Part shown: positions 10,701 to 22,600 of the stretch, piece after piece
Position numbering within the stretch: position 1 is the stretch's first letter
Layout of the letters: every line of letters begins with the position of its first letter
NCBI GenBank assembly: GCA_027600665.1
Contig: JADGJL010000194.1
Span: 1 to 33,150, forward strand
Direction of reading: 5' to 3'
Length of the DNA stretch: 33,150 nucleotides
Origin: Irineochytrium annulatum
Lineage: Eukaryota > Chytridiomycota > Chytridiomycetes > Chytridiales > Chytridiaceae
The notes under the pieces: generated by a model
What the model saw: the letters and a program-made list of their open reading frames with translations, nothing else
Told to the model about the DNA's origin: nothing
Database searches by the model: none
Position numbers and translations under genes: made by a program

Positions 10701-12726
10701 TAATCAGTACTACGTAGCGAGAACAGAGTGGCTCTACTTACTGTCAAACGTGTTGTACTTCTTTGGCGTTAGCTTGAATTGCCAGCACATCACCAAGTCT
10801 GCGGAAGCCACGAAAACGTACTGCTTCGTGATAAGTGCGTACTTAGGAGCAAAGTCTATGTATTTGGTTTCCATAGCTGTGCCGATGGCGTTTGAGATCG
10901 TCAGGGTATAACTTTGACATGTGGTCAGGCTAAGAATCTACGACAAACTTACTGGTTGCCAGCCTCGTCAGCTTTCGCGACCAAAAGGCAGTTGTCGCCG
11001 AAAGCTGAGACGGAGCACAGCTTATTCAGCAATCTGGCAAGTTATCAGGATAAATAGACTATATCTCGTACCTACTTTGTGTACTTCTCATTCGTCTTCG
11101 TATTCCAGAACACAAGCGTGGTCTCGGGCCGGTCCAGCCGGTGGAAACCGTAGACAATCACGTCGTCTGCGAAGAAGCCCCACTTATAATCCGGTCGGAT
11201 GTTGGCGAAGTATATAAATGAGTCGACGGCGAGCGCTATCCTAAGGCCGCCGTGCTCCCACGAGAGGGAGTTTATTTTCTTCCCGGGAACTTTTAAAGAT
11301 CGGAGATACTACAACGTTGTCAACCATCTGGGTTGATTCCGTAAGGAGTATGTACCTGCCCAAACGGATCATAGAACTGCACTACGCTGACTTCCTTCTC
11401 TTCCCCCTGCGAGCTCCTCGCGTACTGAACCCCCGCAACGGCTAGAATGGAGCCATTGGTATTCCACTTGATGTTCAAGTGCTTCATGTTGGTGTCCAAG
11501 AGCAGTGGCGCTGAAAAATGGTAAGCTTTCACTGGTAGGTCGCGGTGCACAGCTTACATATATCCTTATCATCTCGCATGATCTGGATTTTCCCGTTTTC
11601 AAATGCGATTGCTAGACAGGGAACTCGAGCCTCCATATAGCCATAGAACCCGTTATACCTGGCTATTAGATAAAGGCAAACGCTGCAGTCTCACCAGTCA
11701 ATTGCGGCAAGTTTCATAGGTGCCGAGTTGTCATTTCCGAAAGTCGGGACCTTCGCCTACAATCCGTTCAATATTGAATAAGCGGGACAGACAGCTCGGA
11801 GCTCACCAAAAAATTGCCCGTCGCATCGTATATCTGAAGCTCGCCCTGGCCTGTACCGAATAGAAGATTTTTGCCGTCCGGCGACCATTGAACGTGTGCC
11901 AAAACAATCTGCTTAAGTTCCTTTCCCCACAAGCGATGACCGTCGACGGACCCAACGATAACAGCACCTAAGAAGTATGAACGTCGAGATCATACGGCTC
12001 GCCACTACCATCTTCGTAGACTATACAAATCTTCGACCCGTCTTTGCTCCATTGCATGTCCGCGACCACACTTTTGTTCCGGTTGTTGATCATTTCCTCG
12101 TACCAAATACCCTGACAAGTTATCAGTTATAATCGCGCTGAGGTAGCGTGCATTATCCGTATCACCTTATAGAGAACCCAGACAATGATGAGGCCGTACT
12201 GATCCGAGGTCGTAAGTTTCCGATATTGCTCGTTCCACTTTGACACGATCACAGCGCCTTGCAATCAGTCAGCCTGAGCTACCATCTACTTCTTGAGCAA
12301 GACAGCCCTTACCCGTGTGTCCTTCAAGCGTCTGGTTCATGCTAAGATTGCTCGACACCGCCAACCCCTCCCCAGGTCTTCTCATTCCAGGTGCGTTTCC
12401 TCCGGCCGCAGCAACGCCATCGCTGCCGCCACCCGAGCCCTTGTCCTTCTCATTCCCCGCCGCGGTCGTGCTGCTGACGATAGAACTCTCCAGCTTCAGC
12501 ACCTTCAGAAGCCCGTCCTCGCCCCCGCATGCAATCCAGCCTTGGTCGTTGTTCCAAGCCACGGTCCGGAGCTTAACGCCGCCGGGGATCGCGATTTTTT
12601 TCTGAACGAAGCGCCGCCAGAGGTTGTTAGATCCAGCGCGTCATTCAGGCAGGAAATCGAGACTCAGGAAAGCACCGCGGCGTGGACGTAGTCAGGGTTG
12701 CTTACCGAGAGGAAGATGAACATCAT
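7787..12726 (-). CDS. IFT121: Intraflagellar transport protein 121 (WDR35), IFT-A subunit
   Basis: The protein is 1215 residues in 24 exons on the minus strand: 12726-12706, 12601-12313, 12257-12166, 12111-12009, 11967-11807, 11756-11695, 11658-11558, 11510-11356, 11308-11076, 11033-10953, 10911-10742, 10690-10591, 10544-10230, 10166-10069, 10015-9890, 9821-9634, 9580-9348, 9288-9002, 8939-8818, 8759-8634, 8571-8413, 8346-8156, 8082-7866 and 7804-7787. All junctions keep frame. The N terminus (FLSKKIAIP, then [15 protein letters not shown] and [11 protein letters not shown]) and [17 protein letters not shown] match animal WDR35 closely. WD repeats fill about the first 640 residues, TPR-like helices follow ([21 protein letters not shown]), and the C terminus has paired zinc-type cysteines ending CCPLCHSLL. 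The protein works in the IFT-A complex, which drives retrograde transport and membrane-protein entry into cilia; here it would serve the zoospore flagellum. Translation may start at the second ATG (12723), as in animals. Confidence 0.95.
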
Positions 12727-13325
12727 CTTGGCGGAATGCCCAGCTCTAAGATCAAGGTGTGTCAAACCTTGCGGGACTTCAATGACTTCGACCAGCTCGA
12801 GACACTCGACCCTTGCTCACCAGCCACAACTAATGCGATATGTTGATGTTCATGTGGCAACACGAGGAACTGCAGATGAACGTGAGAAAAACGCAAAGGG
12901 GTGTTCAATTCTAAAGTATAAGCGAAACAACGAGATCAAAAAAAAAGGGAATGATAAACGGCAGCTTCTATCACTGGAAGTTAGAGCGCCGTCCGAAGAG
13001 GTGGTAAATCCTCACAAGTTGAGAATAAAGCGGAAATGAAGTTAAATAATTGCTAAATATCACATAATATCTAAAGAGCAAGCACGTGACAAACCCCTCG
13101 CAGTGGAGGGGGCCCATTTAACAAAGAAGGGAAGAAAGCGATGAAGAACCCTATCAGAATCAACTAAGAATTCGAATTGGCTTTGATCAGCCGCCTTTAG
13201 TGTCAACGAATCAAGACATTCGAATTTTTAAAGATGTGCCGAATATGTCCCTTAATCATCGAATACCCGCCCGCGAAGATTGGAGAGATCACACAGGTAT
13301 CAGCTCGAGCGGATTCAAGAGGCCT
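12727..13325. other. Intergenic region: IFT121 promoter and Rap1 3' flank
   Basis: This lies between the IFT121 start and the stop of the Rap1-like gene. It includes an X-box-like site at 12848-12861, a CACGTG E-box at 13083-13088 and AT-rich sequence from about 13025 to 13080. The plus-strand frame 12698-13039 has no protein-like content. Confidence 0.5.
12848..12861. promoter_or_regulatory. X-box-like RFX site upstream of IFT121
   Basis: GTTCATGTGGCAAC has one perfect RFX half-site (GGCAAC) and a partial second one (GTT..), with the 14-base spacing of a ciliary X-box. It fits 12 of 14 positions of the nematode consensus RYYNYYATRRNRAC. It lies about 120 bases before the IFT121 ATG, where X-boxes of ciliary genes are usually found. 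RFX control of this gene is inference. Confidence 0.4.
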
Positions 13326-14116
13326 CTACAAAATTGTGCACTTCTTCTTCTCCTTTGATTTCGAGCCCTGTTAATATAATTGCGTAAGTGATTGATCGCA
13401 GTAAATTTCAGATGACAATCCCCACCTTCTCCGGCATCGTTTTGTTAATTTGCTTTACGAGATCGTAGAACACCTCGTCAACGTTTATCTTCCTCCTCGC
13501 ACTTGTCTCCAAAAAAGTCGTATTGCCCCACTGACTCGCCAACGACGAACCCGTATCCTTTGTCACAACTCGCGCGTCCTCCAAATCGCACTTGTTGCCC
13601 ACAAGAACCATTGGGACCTAGAGTACCGGCGGTCATCACCCTGAGAACAAGCTCGCTAAAGGTCATCAGATACTCACCCGTTCCGTGTCCTTCACCCGAA
13701 GAATCTGCTCTCTGAGATCGACGAGGTCGTTGAAAGTCGCTTGCGATGTGATGCTGTAAACGAGGACAAAGCCCTGGCCGTTCTTCATGTACAGATCCCG
13801 CATCGCAGTAAATTGTTCTACAACATTTTGGATAGTCGGCATTAGAATCCCCTAGAGATCCAGGAGATACAAGCTCCAACCTGTCCCCGCCGTATCAAGG
13901 ATCTCCAGCATGCACTGCTGGTTGTCCACCTCCACCTGCTTCCGATACGAATCCTCAATCGTCGGGTCATACTTCTCCACGAAGATCGACTGCACGAATT
14001 GCACGGTCTACCACACGCGATCAGTACAAACCCACCCCAACACATTTAAAGAAACTTACCAAGGCAGATTTCCCAACACCACCAGACCCAAGGACGACAA
14101 GTTTGTACTCCCTCAT
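13326..14116 (-). CDS. RAP1: Rap1-type Ras-family small GTPase
   Basis: Five exons on the minus strand: 14116-14060, 14007-13881, 13817-13678, 13617-13426 and 13367-13326; 185 residues. The chain starts [19 protein letters not shown] with the P-loop at residues 10-17. It has the effector segment YDPTIEDSY near 32-40 and switch [18 protein letters not shown]; the Thr after AG replaces the Gln61 of Ras and marks the Rap branch. NKCD follows near 116, then ETSA near 145. It ends KEKKKCTIL, a basic stretch plus a CAAX box whose final Leu predicts geranylgeranylation. Rap1 and its yeast relative Rsr1/Bud1 act at membranes in polarity and adhesion. The last exon encodes only the basic tail and lipid-attachment box. 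The best family fit is Rap1; the exact fungal role is inferred. Confidence 0.93.
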
Positions 14117-15117
14117 TTAAAAATAATTCAGCTCCGGCAACTTCTGCAAATAACGCAAGTAAGTTAAACTGCCAAGAACCGTCGTGAAGGGCCCGCGACG
14201 ACAGCTCTTAAACGCCAATCGATAAACCATCCAGATCGCAAGTACGCGCGGACACCGAAATCAATCCCTTCTCGCGTCCAGCAGCCTCCGCGATCCCCAT
14301 CCGAAAAACACAAAACTTCCCTCCATGTTAATTCCCATTCCCGACGCCTCCCTGCGCTCCGCTGACTCCAAATCCTTACGTTGGGTGGATCAAGATAATA
14401 GGCTTCAAAGCAAGCCTCCAGAACGATCACGCCCTCTTTCGCAGGCGCGCGCTCGCGTGGTCCGGTGGGTCGCCCGTTTGTTCTTCGCCGATTCGATCTC
14501 GCGACACTTGAGATCGTAACGACGGCTGATGATCCCAGGGAGGAGGTAACGGGTTGTAGTCGGTGGCGTCCGCCGCTTCGGTCTGGACAGGTTGGGAGGC
14601 GACGACGGACCGCCGAATGGGATTGAAATTTCAACACAATGCGGATGGCGATTGTTACGCGAACTCGTCTCATCCACATCCATGTCCGCGAGCACTCCTT
14701 CATCAAGCGACGGTAGATACTTCGACGGACAAGGCGGTAGCCGCGGAGTCGAGTGGACTTTTATCGGCTCTCTTGACATAGACCTGATCGCACCTTCGTA
14801 ACATCGGCCTCTTTCATCCCCGATTGCTGTGGCCTGCCATGAAATTCAACGGCAAAACCCGATGTTGAATATTTATTTTATGCATATAAAGCAAAAAATT
14901 GGAGACTGTCACTTACAGATCAAAAAGGAAACACAAGTCTAGTAGCAGAAAGCAGATAAAATGTAAGAGACAGAAACGTATTACGAGAAATCGCAAGTCA
15001 GATGAAAATAATCACGTATAAAAACAGCCATTCAGGTACAATGAAAGCCTTCAAAAAATTGGTACCACGGAGAAGAGGTTGTAGCTTCATTCAAAAAAAA
15101 GTCAAACAACAGCAACT
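14117..15117. other. Intergenic region with a doubtful minus-strand gene
   Basis: This lies between the Rap1 start and the PKC stop. Two overlapping minus-strand frames, 14779-14405 and 14706-14164, contain protein-like stretches: RYLLPGIISRRYDLKCREIE in the first and GVIVLEACFEAYYLDPPN, directly before a GTAAGG donor at about 14380, in the second. They might be exons of one small gene, but I cannot join them convincingly. The second frame ends only about 50 bases before the Rap1 ATG, leaving little promoter. Bases 14800-15117 look like 3' flank of PKC, with no coding signal. Confidence 0.25.
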
Positions 15118-18100
15118 TCAACCTCCCCTCTGAACCCAAACCCACTCAGCCACGTAATCAAAGTCCTCGAACTCCTTTTGCTGCACCGCCTGAAGGACGG
15201 ACTGAATAGGTGTCAGAACCGCAGGTTCCTTCGTGAACTCCGCGTCGAAGTTCGATACATCCGTAGCGTTCGTCTAAGATCGCCATCAGTATACCTAACC
15301 AAACTAGAAAAGCAGGCAACACTTACAATTGTCGGCTTCCAGGGCGGTGCCATTCGCTTCGCCATAAAAGCACCCCAGTCGACGCCGGCGAAGTACGGAT
15401 GCCGCTTCACCTCCTCCGCGTCCAGCTTCCCACCACCAAGACGCCGAGTGGGGTCCTTATGAAGAAGCTGGAAGCTTGTCAATACATATCTCACACCCTT
15501 GCCAATTAATTACCCCGTGTAATAACGACAGCGTGTCCTTCGGCATGTTGCTCGGATACTCAATTGAGTCGCTCATAATGGAGTCCAAAATGTCACTCTC
15601 GTCCTCGCCGTGGAACGGGTATCGCCCAACCAGCATGACATAGATAAGCACACCAAAACTCCACCAGTCAACGGCCCTGCCGTACTTGTTTTGTGCCAAA
15701 ATCTCAGGTGCCATATAGTCCGGCGTTCCGCAGTACGTGCGGGTGGTGGCGCCGTACGGCATGTTTTCCTTGCAAATACCGTAGTCAGCCACCTTAAGAT
15801 GCCCGTCCGGGCTCATGAGAATGTTGTCGAGCTTCAAATCACGGTAGATGATGTTGTTCCGGTGGAAGTACTCGAGCGCCAGAAGAACCTCGCAAGCGTA
15901 GAATTTCGCGCGGTTCTGGCTAAAGCGCTTCTTCTCCTGGATGTGGCACATCAAGTCACCTCCCGAAACGTACTCCATAACGAAGTAGACGCGCTCCGGT
16001 GTTTGGAAGCACGAGTGAAGGTTCACCATGAATGGATGCTGCGTCGCTGATGCGGCCTGGAAAATGCGCCGTTCGAGCTTCGCACTGAATGAAATTTTAA
16101 TCGTTTGTAAAAATCTCTCGAAATTCTGTACCTCTTGACATCGTCATTTTGGATGATATACTCCTTTTTCAAAGCCTTAATGGCGTAGTACTTTCCGGTT
16201 TGCTTCTCAGAGGCAAGCATAACCTAAGCAAGCCGGATGTTAGGTACTAGACGCGTATATATTATAATTACCTTTCCGAAGGCACCACGTCCCAGCACGG
16301 CAATGAAGTGGAAGTCGTTGATGGACACCGTCTTGTTCACGTTCGTCGGCAGATTGATCTTCTGCTGTGCTTGTAACCTCTCCGCCTCCTTCCTCTCCGC
16401 CTCCCTCTGCGCCGCTAGCTTCTTCTCCCTCTCCCTCCGCTCCGCTTCGACCTTCGCCTGCTTTTCGGCCTCCCGCTTGGCGGCCGACAGCTTCAGCTGC
16501 CGAATCTCTTCAGCAATGCGGGCGTCCTCCGCAGACGTTTTCGAGGCATCCACTGTGACGGGGTGTTGCTGAGTAGGCAAGGGTACAGGTTGTTGCTGCT
16601 GGTACTGCTGTTGTGGGTAAGGCGATGGCGATTGTTGGTATTGCTGTTGCTGCGGCGTCGACTGAGACGTTGAAATGCGAGGGCTGCCGTAACTAAAGCC
16701 CTCGGTTCCTTGGAAGCTCCCTGCTCGCGGCGGAATAGTAACGTGATTTTGCTGCGGAGAAGAAGGCGTTTGTTGTTGCTGGGATTGATCGGACACGCTC
16801 ATGCCCTGTATCTGCTGCGACATCTGCCGATCCTCTAATTCCTTCCGGAACTTCTCAGCAGCTTCAAGCTCCCTCCTGTGAGACATCTCCTCCGCCCTCT
16901 TAAACGCCTCAATGAGAATCTTAGCGTCGTTTGGAGCTAGCCCGCAGAAGTACGGCGCCATCGGCGAGCATTCCCGGTGAGCACACTTCGAACATTCTGA
17001 GCAACGGTGGATACGGGAACCAGGCGTCGCGATCATGCCGCAATGCATACACCAATCGACACCAAGATTAAGCTTCTGTTCGAAGCGATGAGGGATCTTG
17101 AATTTGAGAAGCTGCCCCGTGTTAAGGTCGGTACCAGGAGGGGCCTAAACTGCGTTTAAAGATGATTCAAGAACGTTTTCATACCGTCTTCATCTCATTC
17201 ATCGTGATGCATTTTGTGATAACGTCCGTGTAGCATCGGGCGTGAATTGTGTAAAGACAGCCTGAATTTTACGGATTAATAAAATATCATAAAATGAAAG
17301 AAGATGTCAACGTACTTGCGCATCTATACCCCAAAGCAGTTCCCAGCTTCTCATTGCACACGGCGCACTGAATAACTTGATATGATGAGTAGTTGAAGAA
17401 TTTATGGCCGTTGCGAGGATAAGCTTTCTGCACGGCTTCTCGGCGATGGATGCCTGCGAGATCCCCCTGCATTTTACCACCTCCCGCAACTAACGAGATA
17501 GTTAGAAAAGTTAGAAGGCAGCAAGAGTTGTACCGAAGTTCAACCGGACTAAGATCTGTCCTGCAGGCTCCATGTCCAGCCAAACCTCATCCACCCCATT
17601 CAAATCCTGCGGAGGGTTAATTCCCTTGTACTTTAACTTAAGGTCCTCCGCTAGTTCCGTTATTCTGAACCATGAGATAGCGCAGAGGTTGTTTTGAGGC
17701 TTCGAATACACAGCGATCTCGCACTCCACAGCCTTTTCGACGGGCAGGTCAAAATTCTCATCCCACCGTTGCGACTTTGGTCGGGTCATAGCTTTCGGTT
17801 GCCCATCTATCCGAATCGTCGCGAAAACCTCGCTCTGCAGCGAAGTCCGGCCAGGAAGGTTGGTCGCTCCGACGAGCCGGAGCTTTAGGCGCCCAGTAGA
17901 TTTTACACGCACGTCTTACAGCTGCGTCAGCATGTCTTTCCGCTTATGAAATGGACATACCCATCAACGTGTCATCCTCCTCTCCGGTCGCAACGTAAAG
18001 CGCTGCGTAACGATGATCCGCCTTAGTTAAGGCCGTAATCCTCGCGTTTGATTCCGCCATCTTATCGCGAAGCTCCGCAACCATTCGGGGATCACCTGAC

Positions 18101-18737
18101 TGCGTGGCGCCGCCGCCAACCCCTGCACCTCTTCCCATCGCGTTGAGCAAGTTCTCCGTCCCCGCCTTGACCCGGTTTTCCGTCTCGAGCTTATGCCGGA
18201 CCTCCTTTAAGCGAAAGCGAACCTTTTCCGAGGTGATAGCGGATCCATACTTGACAAGGTCTAAATACACTATCAGACTGGCGGTCGATTCCAATAGCTA
18301 AGCATACCAAATGTCGACGATGCGACCGCCTCCATCGAGATAGTTCTCGGGTGGATCCCAACGGTGCTCGGCGGCGACCCATTCGCCCCAAAAGAATTCG
18401 AGTTCTGAATTCCCCCACCCTGCGCGCCCTCCCCCCCTGACTGCAGCGTCTTCATCCTCGACTCCATGAACTCCAACCTCCGCTGCGACTCCACTATTGA
18501 GGCCTCGCATTGCTCCCTCGCGTTCTGATCCCTCAGCGAGTTGAGCATGAGCTTGGCCCCCTGCAGAAGGTTTTGCTCAACTTGGATCTTCGTGGCGAGC
18601 TCCGCCATCTGCTGCTCCACGGTGCGGCTCTGCAAAGAGGCGTCTCCAGGTTAGATCAAGGCAACGTTGAGATGCCGCCAGTTGATTGATCAGGGAAGCC
18701 CCTGGGGAAGTCATCGCGAAACGGTGGCACCCACCAT
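15118..18737 (-). CDS. PKC1: Protein kinase C, fungal Pkc1 type (HR1-HR1-C2-C1-C1-kinase)
   Basis: Exons on the minus strand: 18737-18735, 18629-18308, 18260-17961, 17914-17534, 17489-17316, 17261-17185, 17144-16272, 16223-16132, 16084-15514, 15467-15327 and 15273-15118; 1029 residues. Domains in order: HR1 coiled coil (about 2-65), second HR1 (109-155), C2-like (210-330), two C1 zinc domains (about 360-409 and 431-480; [17 protein letters not shown] in the second), a Gln-rich linker, a charged helix, then the kinase. The kinase has [31 protein letters not shown] (DYG is typical of fungal Pkc1) and [13 protein letters not shown]. The tail has a turn-motif LTP and the hydrophobic motif FEDFDYV. 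Pkc1 acts below Rho1 in cell-wall integrity signalling, and HR1 regions bind Rho. The first exon (ATG alone) and the exon 2/3 junction (47- or 39-nt intron) are the least certain parts. Confidence 0.92.
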
Positions 18738-19685
18738 GGTGATCGCAGCGAAGTCGCAATTGAGGGCAACGTCCTGTTGGCGGCGATCAGGGACTGAGCG
18801 CCGTGAAGAGGGGAGGCGAGCGTGCTCTTACAAGCGGGCAAAAATCGAGTGAATGGGAAGACAACGAAGGCTGAGGCACAGAGTCCAGACGACGCGTTGG
18901 GAGCCCTCCTTGTACTTCAACTGCTTCCTTAGTATTAATTCAGAGTACAATGCGCGAATGTAATGGCAACTTGCACCCCGTGCGGTGGAAGAAATAATAT
19001 AAGGAGCACTCTAGAGACAAGATTGCCGGTAAAGTCCGCCAACGCACGCGTTTCGGGTCATTAGGGCTTCGCATCTTCTCGTGGACACGGTGTTGTGGTG
19101 AGCGTTGCCGCGTCGTATCGGAGTTTCTTTTGATAAGCCGATGGAAGGCCTCCAATAGCTATCACCTTGGGGCATCGCGGCGATAGCCAGCGCAGCCGCG
19201 GACACGTCGGGCCGAGTCAGTACGCGTCACCGTGGTGTGATGTGTGACTTATACGGATGCGCAGAGTTGTGGAAGTGAACGATGACATCTGCGAATGCTG
19301 AAAGGTTCATGGCGTTCATTGTCGGCATTGCGGCCTCATAGCTTGAAGGAGCCGCCAGCGGGCACCGCCGTGCGCTCCGATCAACCGCCCTCGCAACTTT
19401 CTCCTATTTCTGTGGGGATCAGGCGCTGACAGCGACCAGGACGGCCCACAGACGTTGAGGGCGGATTATCAGCCAAAATCGCTCATGATTTCGTCGGCAG
19501 CCGCCACTACACGAACTTTCCTGCACACCAACGACGGCGATCGCTCCTGGCCTGCCCCGTTGCACTGCGCGGATGCCACGCGTTGATCTGCCGAAGGACC
19601 ATTCGCGGAGGCCTCGCGGGGAGCGGCGAGGACGGGCGTGACTTCGGGCGAGTCGCAAAATTGTGAGTGTGTGAGGCCGCACAAG
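18738..19685. other. Divergent promoter region of PKC and the ATAD2-like gene
   Basis: About 950 bases separate the two start codons, which point away from each other, so both promoters should be here. Several short open frames cross it on both strands but none has recognisable content. No clear TATA box was seen near either start. Confidence 0.5.
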
Positions 19686-22600
19686 ATGTCGACGGGTGGA
19701 CGCCGAGCCCGCCTCGCTGCGACTCATTACAACCGCAGCCCCAGTCCTGACGGCGGCGGCTCGGATGATGGATACGGGGAAAAGCGAAAGCGAAATCGCC
19801 GCTCAAAAACCAGCCAAGGTGACTGTCCGGCCGTTTTTAGTTCTCTCCGTCCTTCCAACGCGAGATCCGCTGTGTACTAACTCTCCGAAGGCTTGCCAGC
19901 AGGCCTCGGAAGGTCGGCATCGCGCTCGTACGAAGACGTAGGCACCCGGCATTCGACTCGACGTGGGACCTTCGTAGAGGTCGATTCTGATGACTCCTTT
20001 GAGGCCAAGTTGGCTGATTGGGAGCACGAGGCGTCTACCCGTGAATCCTCCGCACGAAGCCGGGCGGGGACAGCGAGTGGGTCGCGTCAAGGATCTGCTA
20101 GGCCCCATGTCGTCAAAGAGGAGGCCGTCGGCATCGCGGCAAGTCGACCGCGTCGGGACACTCACCACGTGCAACGCTACGTCGAGCCGATATCCGCGCC
20201 GACCAAAGTTCGGAGGAGCTCCAGATCGTCGGTGCCTGTCAAGTACGAAGAACGAGAAGACTTTGGGGACGACGACGAAAACTTTTCTCTCGAGGACGGC
20301 AGACGTAACCGGAACGGTCGCAGAGACCGAAGCTTTCAGCGGCCGACGAGACGTTCAACCCGGAGGAAATCGATCGACGATCACGATGACCATGACGCGC
20401 TCGACGAGCACGACGACGACGGAGGGGAGAGTGAGCAAGTAAACAGAATCAGCATGCAGCCGCCGAGGATTAAGTTGAGGATGACGTCGATTGCTGGTAA
20501 GTGCTCAATTTTAACCTTTTGATAAACATCGTTGTGGCTAATCTAACTGCTTGCGTGCGCACTGAAGCGAACGATCCCGCACCTGCGACCCGCTCGAAGG
20601 GCGTGAAGCGAAAGCGGCATAGCGGCGGCCGCTCTCGGGTGAAATCGGACGATGACGACGACGACTTCATGGATGGATCAGAGAGCGGGGCAGACGATCT
20701 CGAGGCGAGTGCTGCCGCTGGAAAGAAGGCTTTGAAGAAGAGACGATCAAGCAACCGCGTCGTGGAGGAGCCGGCCGAACTCGCTGACGAACCGAACGAG
20801 GCTGTTGCCGGTGGGGAAGATGTCCCGGAAGGTGACGCCGTCGTGGCAAACGGAGAGCGGGAGGAGCTACCGGTTGAAGCGGCTGCGAAGGAAGGGGAGG
20901 ATTTGCCGGAATCGGCTGAGAGCGAGAAGGGTAACGATAAGGACGACGAGTATCGCGACGACGAGCCTGCCGATGACCCCGAGGATGACATGGAGGAGGA
21001 GGGCGAGGAAACACCACCGTCGGAAAGTTCATCGTCTGCTCCGGCTCGCGGGAACGATCGTCGGCGGCCGCAGCGTCCGTTAGGTGGAGGCGGAGGTGGC
21101 AGGAGTCGCAATAATGGTTCCTACGGCCGGACGCGGGACTCGTCATTTCGTCCCTTGAATCCCGGCGGGAGGGTGACGCGGTCGTCTTCGCGGAAATACG
21201 ACGATGAGGGGTACGACGATAATGACGAGGAGGAGGATGAGACGACGAAGAAGAGGCTAAGGCCACGGAACCGTATTGTGGACTACAAACGGCAAGTGCC
21301 ACCTGGTAAGGGATGGGCTGGGGAACCGTTCGAAGTCTTTGAGATGACACGGACGCAAGACACGCCAAACGGAAAGAGTCGGGGCTTTATGTCCGGAGCA
21401 GATGACGGGCCCGGAGCGAGCCGGTACCGACCCGGCAGGCTTAGCGGTCCCCCAGCACTTCCAGGCGGGCTTCGGCCTCCGAAGGGAGCAGGTTCGGTAA
21501 GCATTTTTTGATCGCGTTGCTCCTGTTTTGCTCGATTTTTCCGTTCGTCTGATATTTGGAAAGGACGATAGTGATGAGCGGGCGACGCCGCGACGGCGGA
21601 CTGGGGCCGGTGGCGCGGGAGCTTCCAGAGGACCAACGATCGATCCGATCAATCTCAACGAGTTGTTACGGCAGCAGGAGATGGCTTTAATGAAGGATCT
21701 CCCGGAGGAAGAGAGAGATAAGATGGAGAAGGAAATGAGAATGTTTAGGAGTACGTCCTCGAAGGGTGTGTTATGTTATTTCTTTTGCCACATAGCGCCC
21801 TTCTTAATCTGTATAGATCTCGCTGACACCGATCCTCTCGCCGTTACGGTTTCATTTGACCATGTTGGCGGCCTCACCGATCACATTCGCTCGCTCAAAG
21901 AGATGGTAGTCATGCCACTACTTTACCCGGAAGTCTTTTCGTCATTTAAAATTACTGCTCCGCGCGGTGTTCTTTTCTACGGTCCTCCGGGGACGGGGAA
22001 GACACTTATGGCCAGGGCACTGGCTGCGAGTTGCTCGACGACGACTCACAAAGTCGCTTTTTTCATGCGGAAGGGCGCCGACGTGTTGAGCAAGTGGGTT
22101 GGTGAGAGCGAGAGGCAGCTCCGATTGTTATTTGAGCAGGCGAAAACGTATCAGCCAAGTATCATCTTTTTTGATGAAATAGACGGTACGCGAACTTTAT
22201 ACAGTATGTGGAAACTGTATTTATTTTTGCGATAGGTTTGGCACCTGTTAGGTCTAGCAAACAAGATCAAATTCACGCCTCTATTGTTTCTACGCTTTTA
22301 GCTTTAATGGACGGGTTGGATAGTCGAGGTTCATATTTTATGTTTTACGTTATCACTAACGTTGCGACAAGGCCAAGTTGTCGTAATTGGAGCCACGAAT
22401 CGCATAGATGCTATCGACCCTGCGCTTCGCCGGCCAGGGCGTTTCGATCGGGAGCTGTATTTTCCGCTACCCAACGAGTCCGCCCGGCTAAAAATCCTGC
22501 AAATCAATACAACAGCGTGGAACCCTCCCGTCGACGAAGGTCTGGTAAAGGACCTCGCTCGAGCCACCCAGGGATACTGCGGCGCCGACGTGAAGGCCCT

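Noticed and set aside
12293..12691. Plus-strand frame of 132 codons
   Set aside because: It lies opposite the first exons of IFT121, whose protein match is unmistakable.
15760..15800. DYG in place of DFG in the kinase as a possible inactivating change
   Set aside because: ADYG is typical of fungal Pkc1 kinases, and the other catalytic residues are present.
20470..21368. Long minus-strand frames rich in Ser, Pro and Arg
   Set aside because: They are the antisense of the Asp/Glu/Arg-rich N-terminal part of the ATAD2-like gene; composition alone keeps them open.
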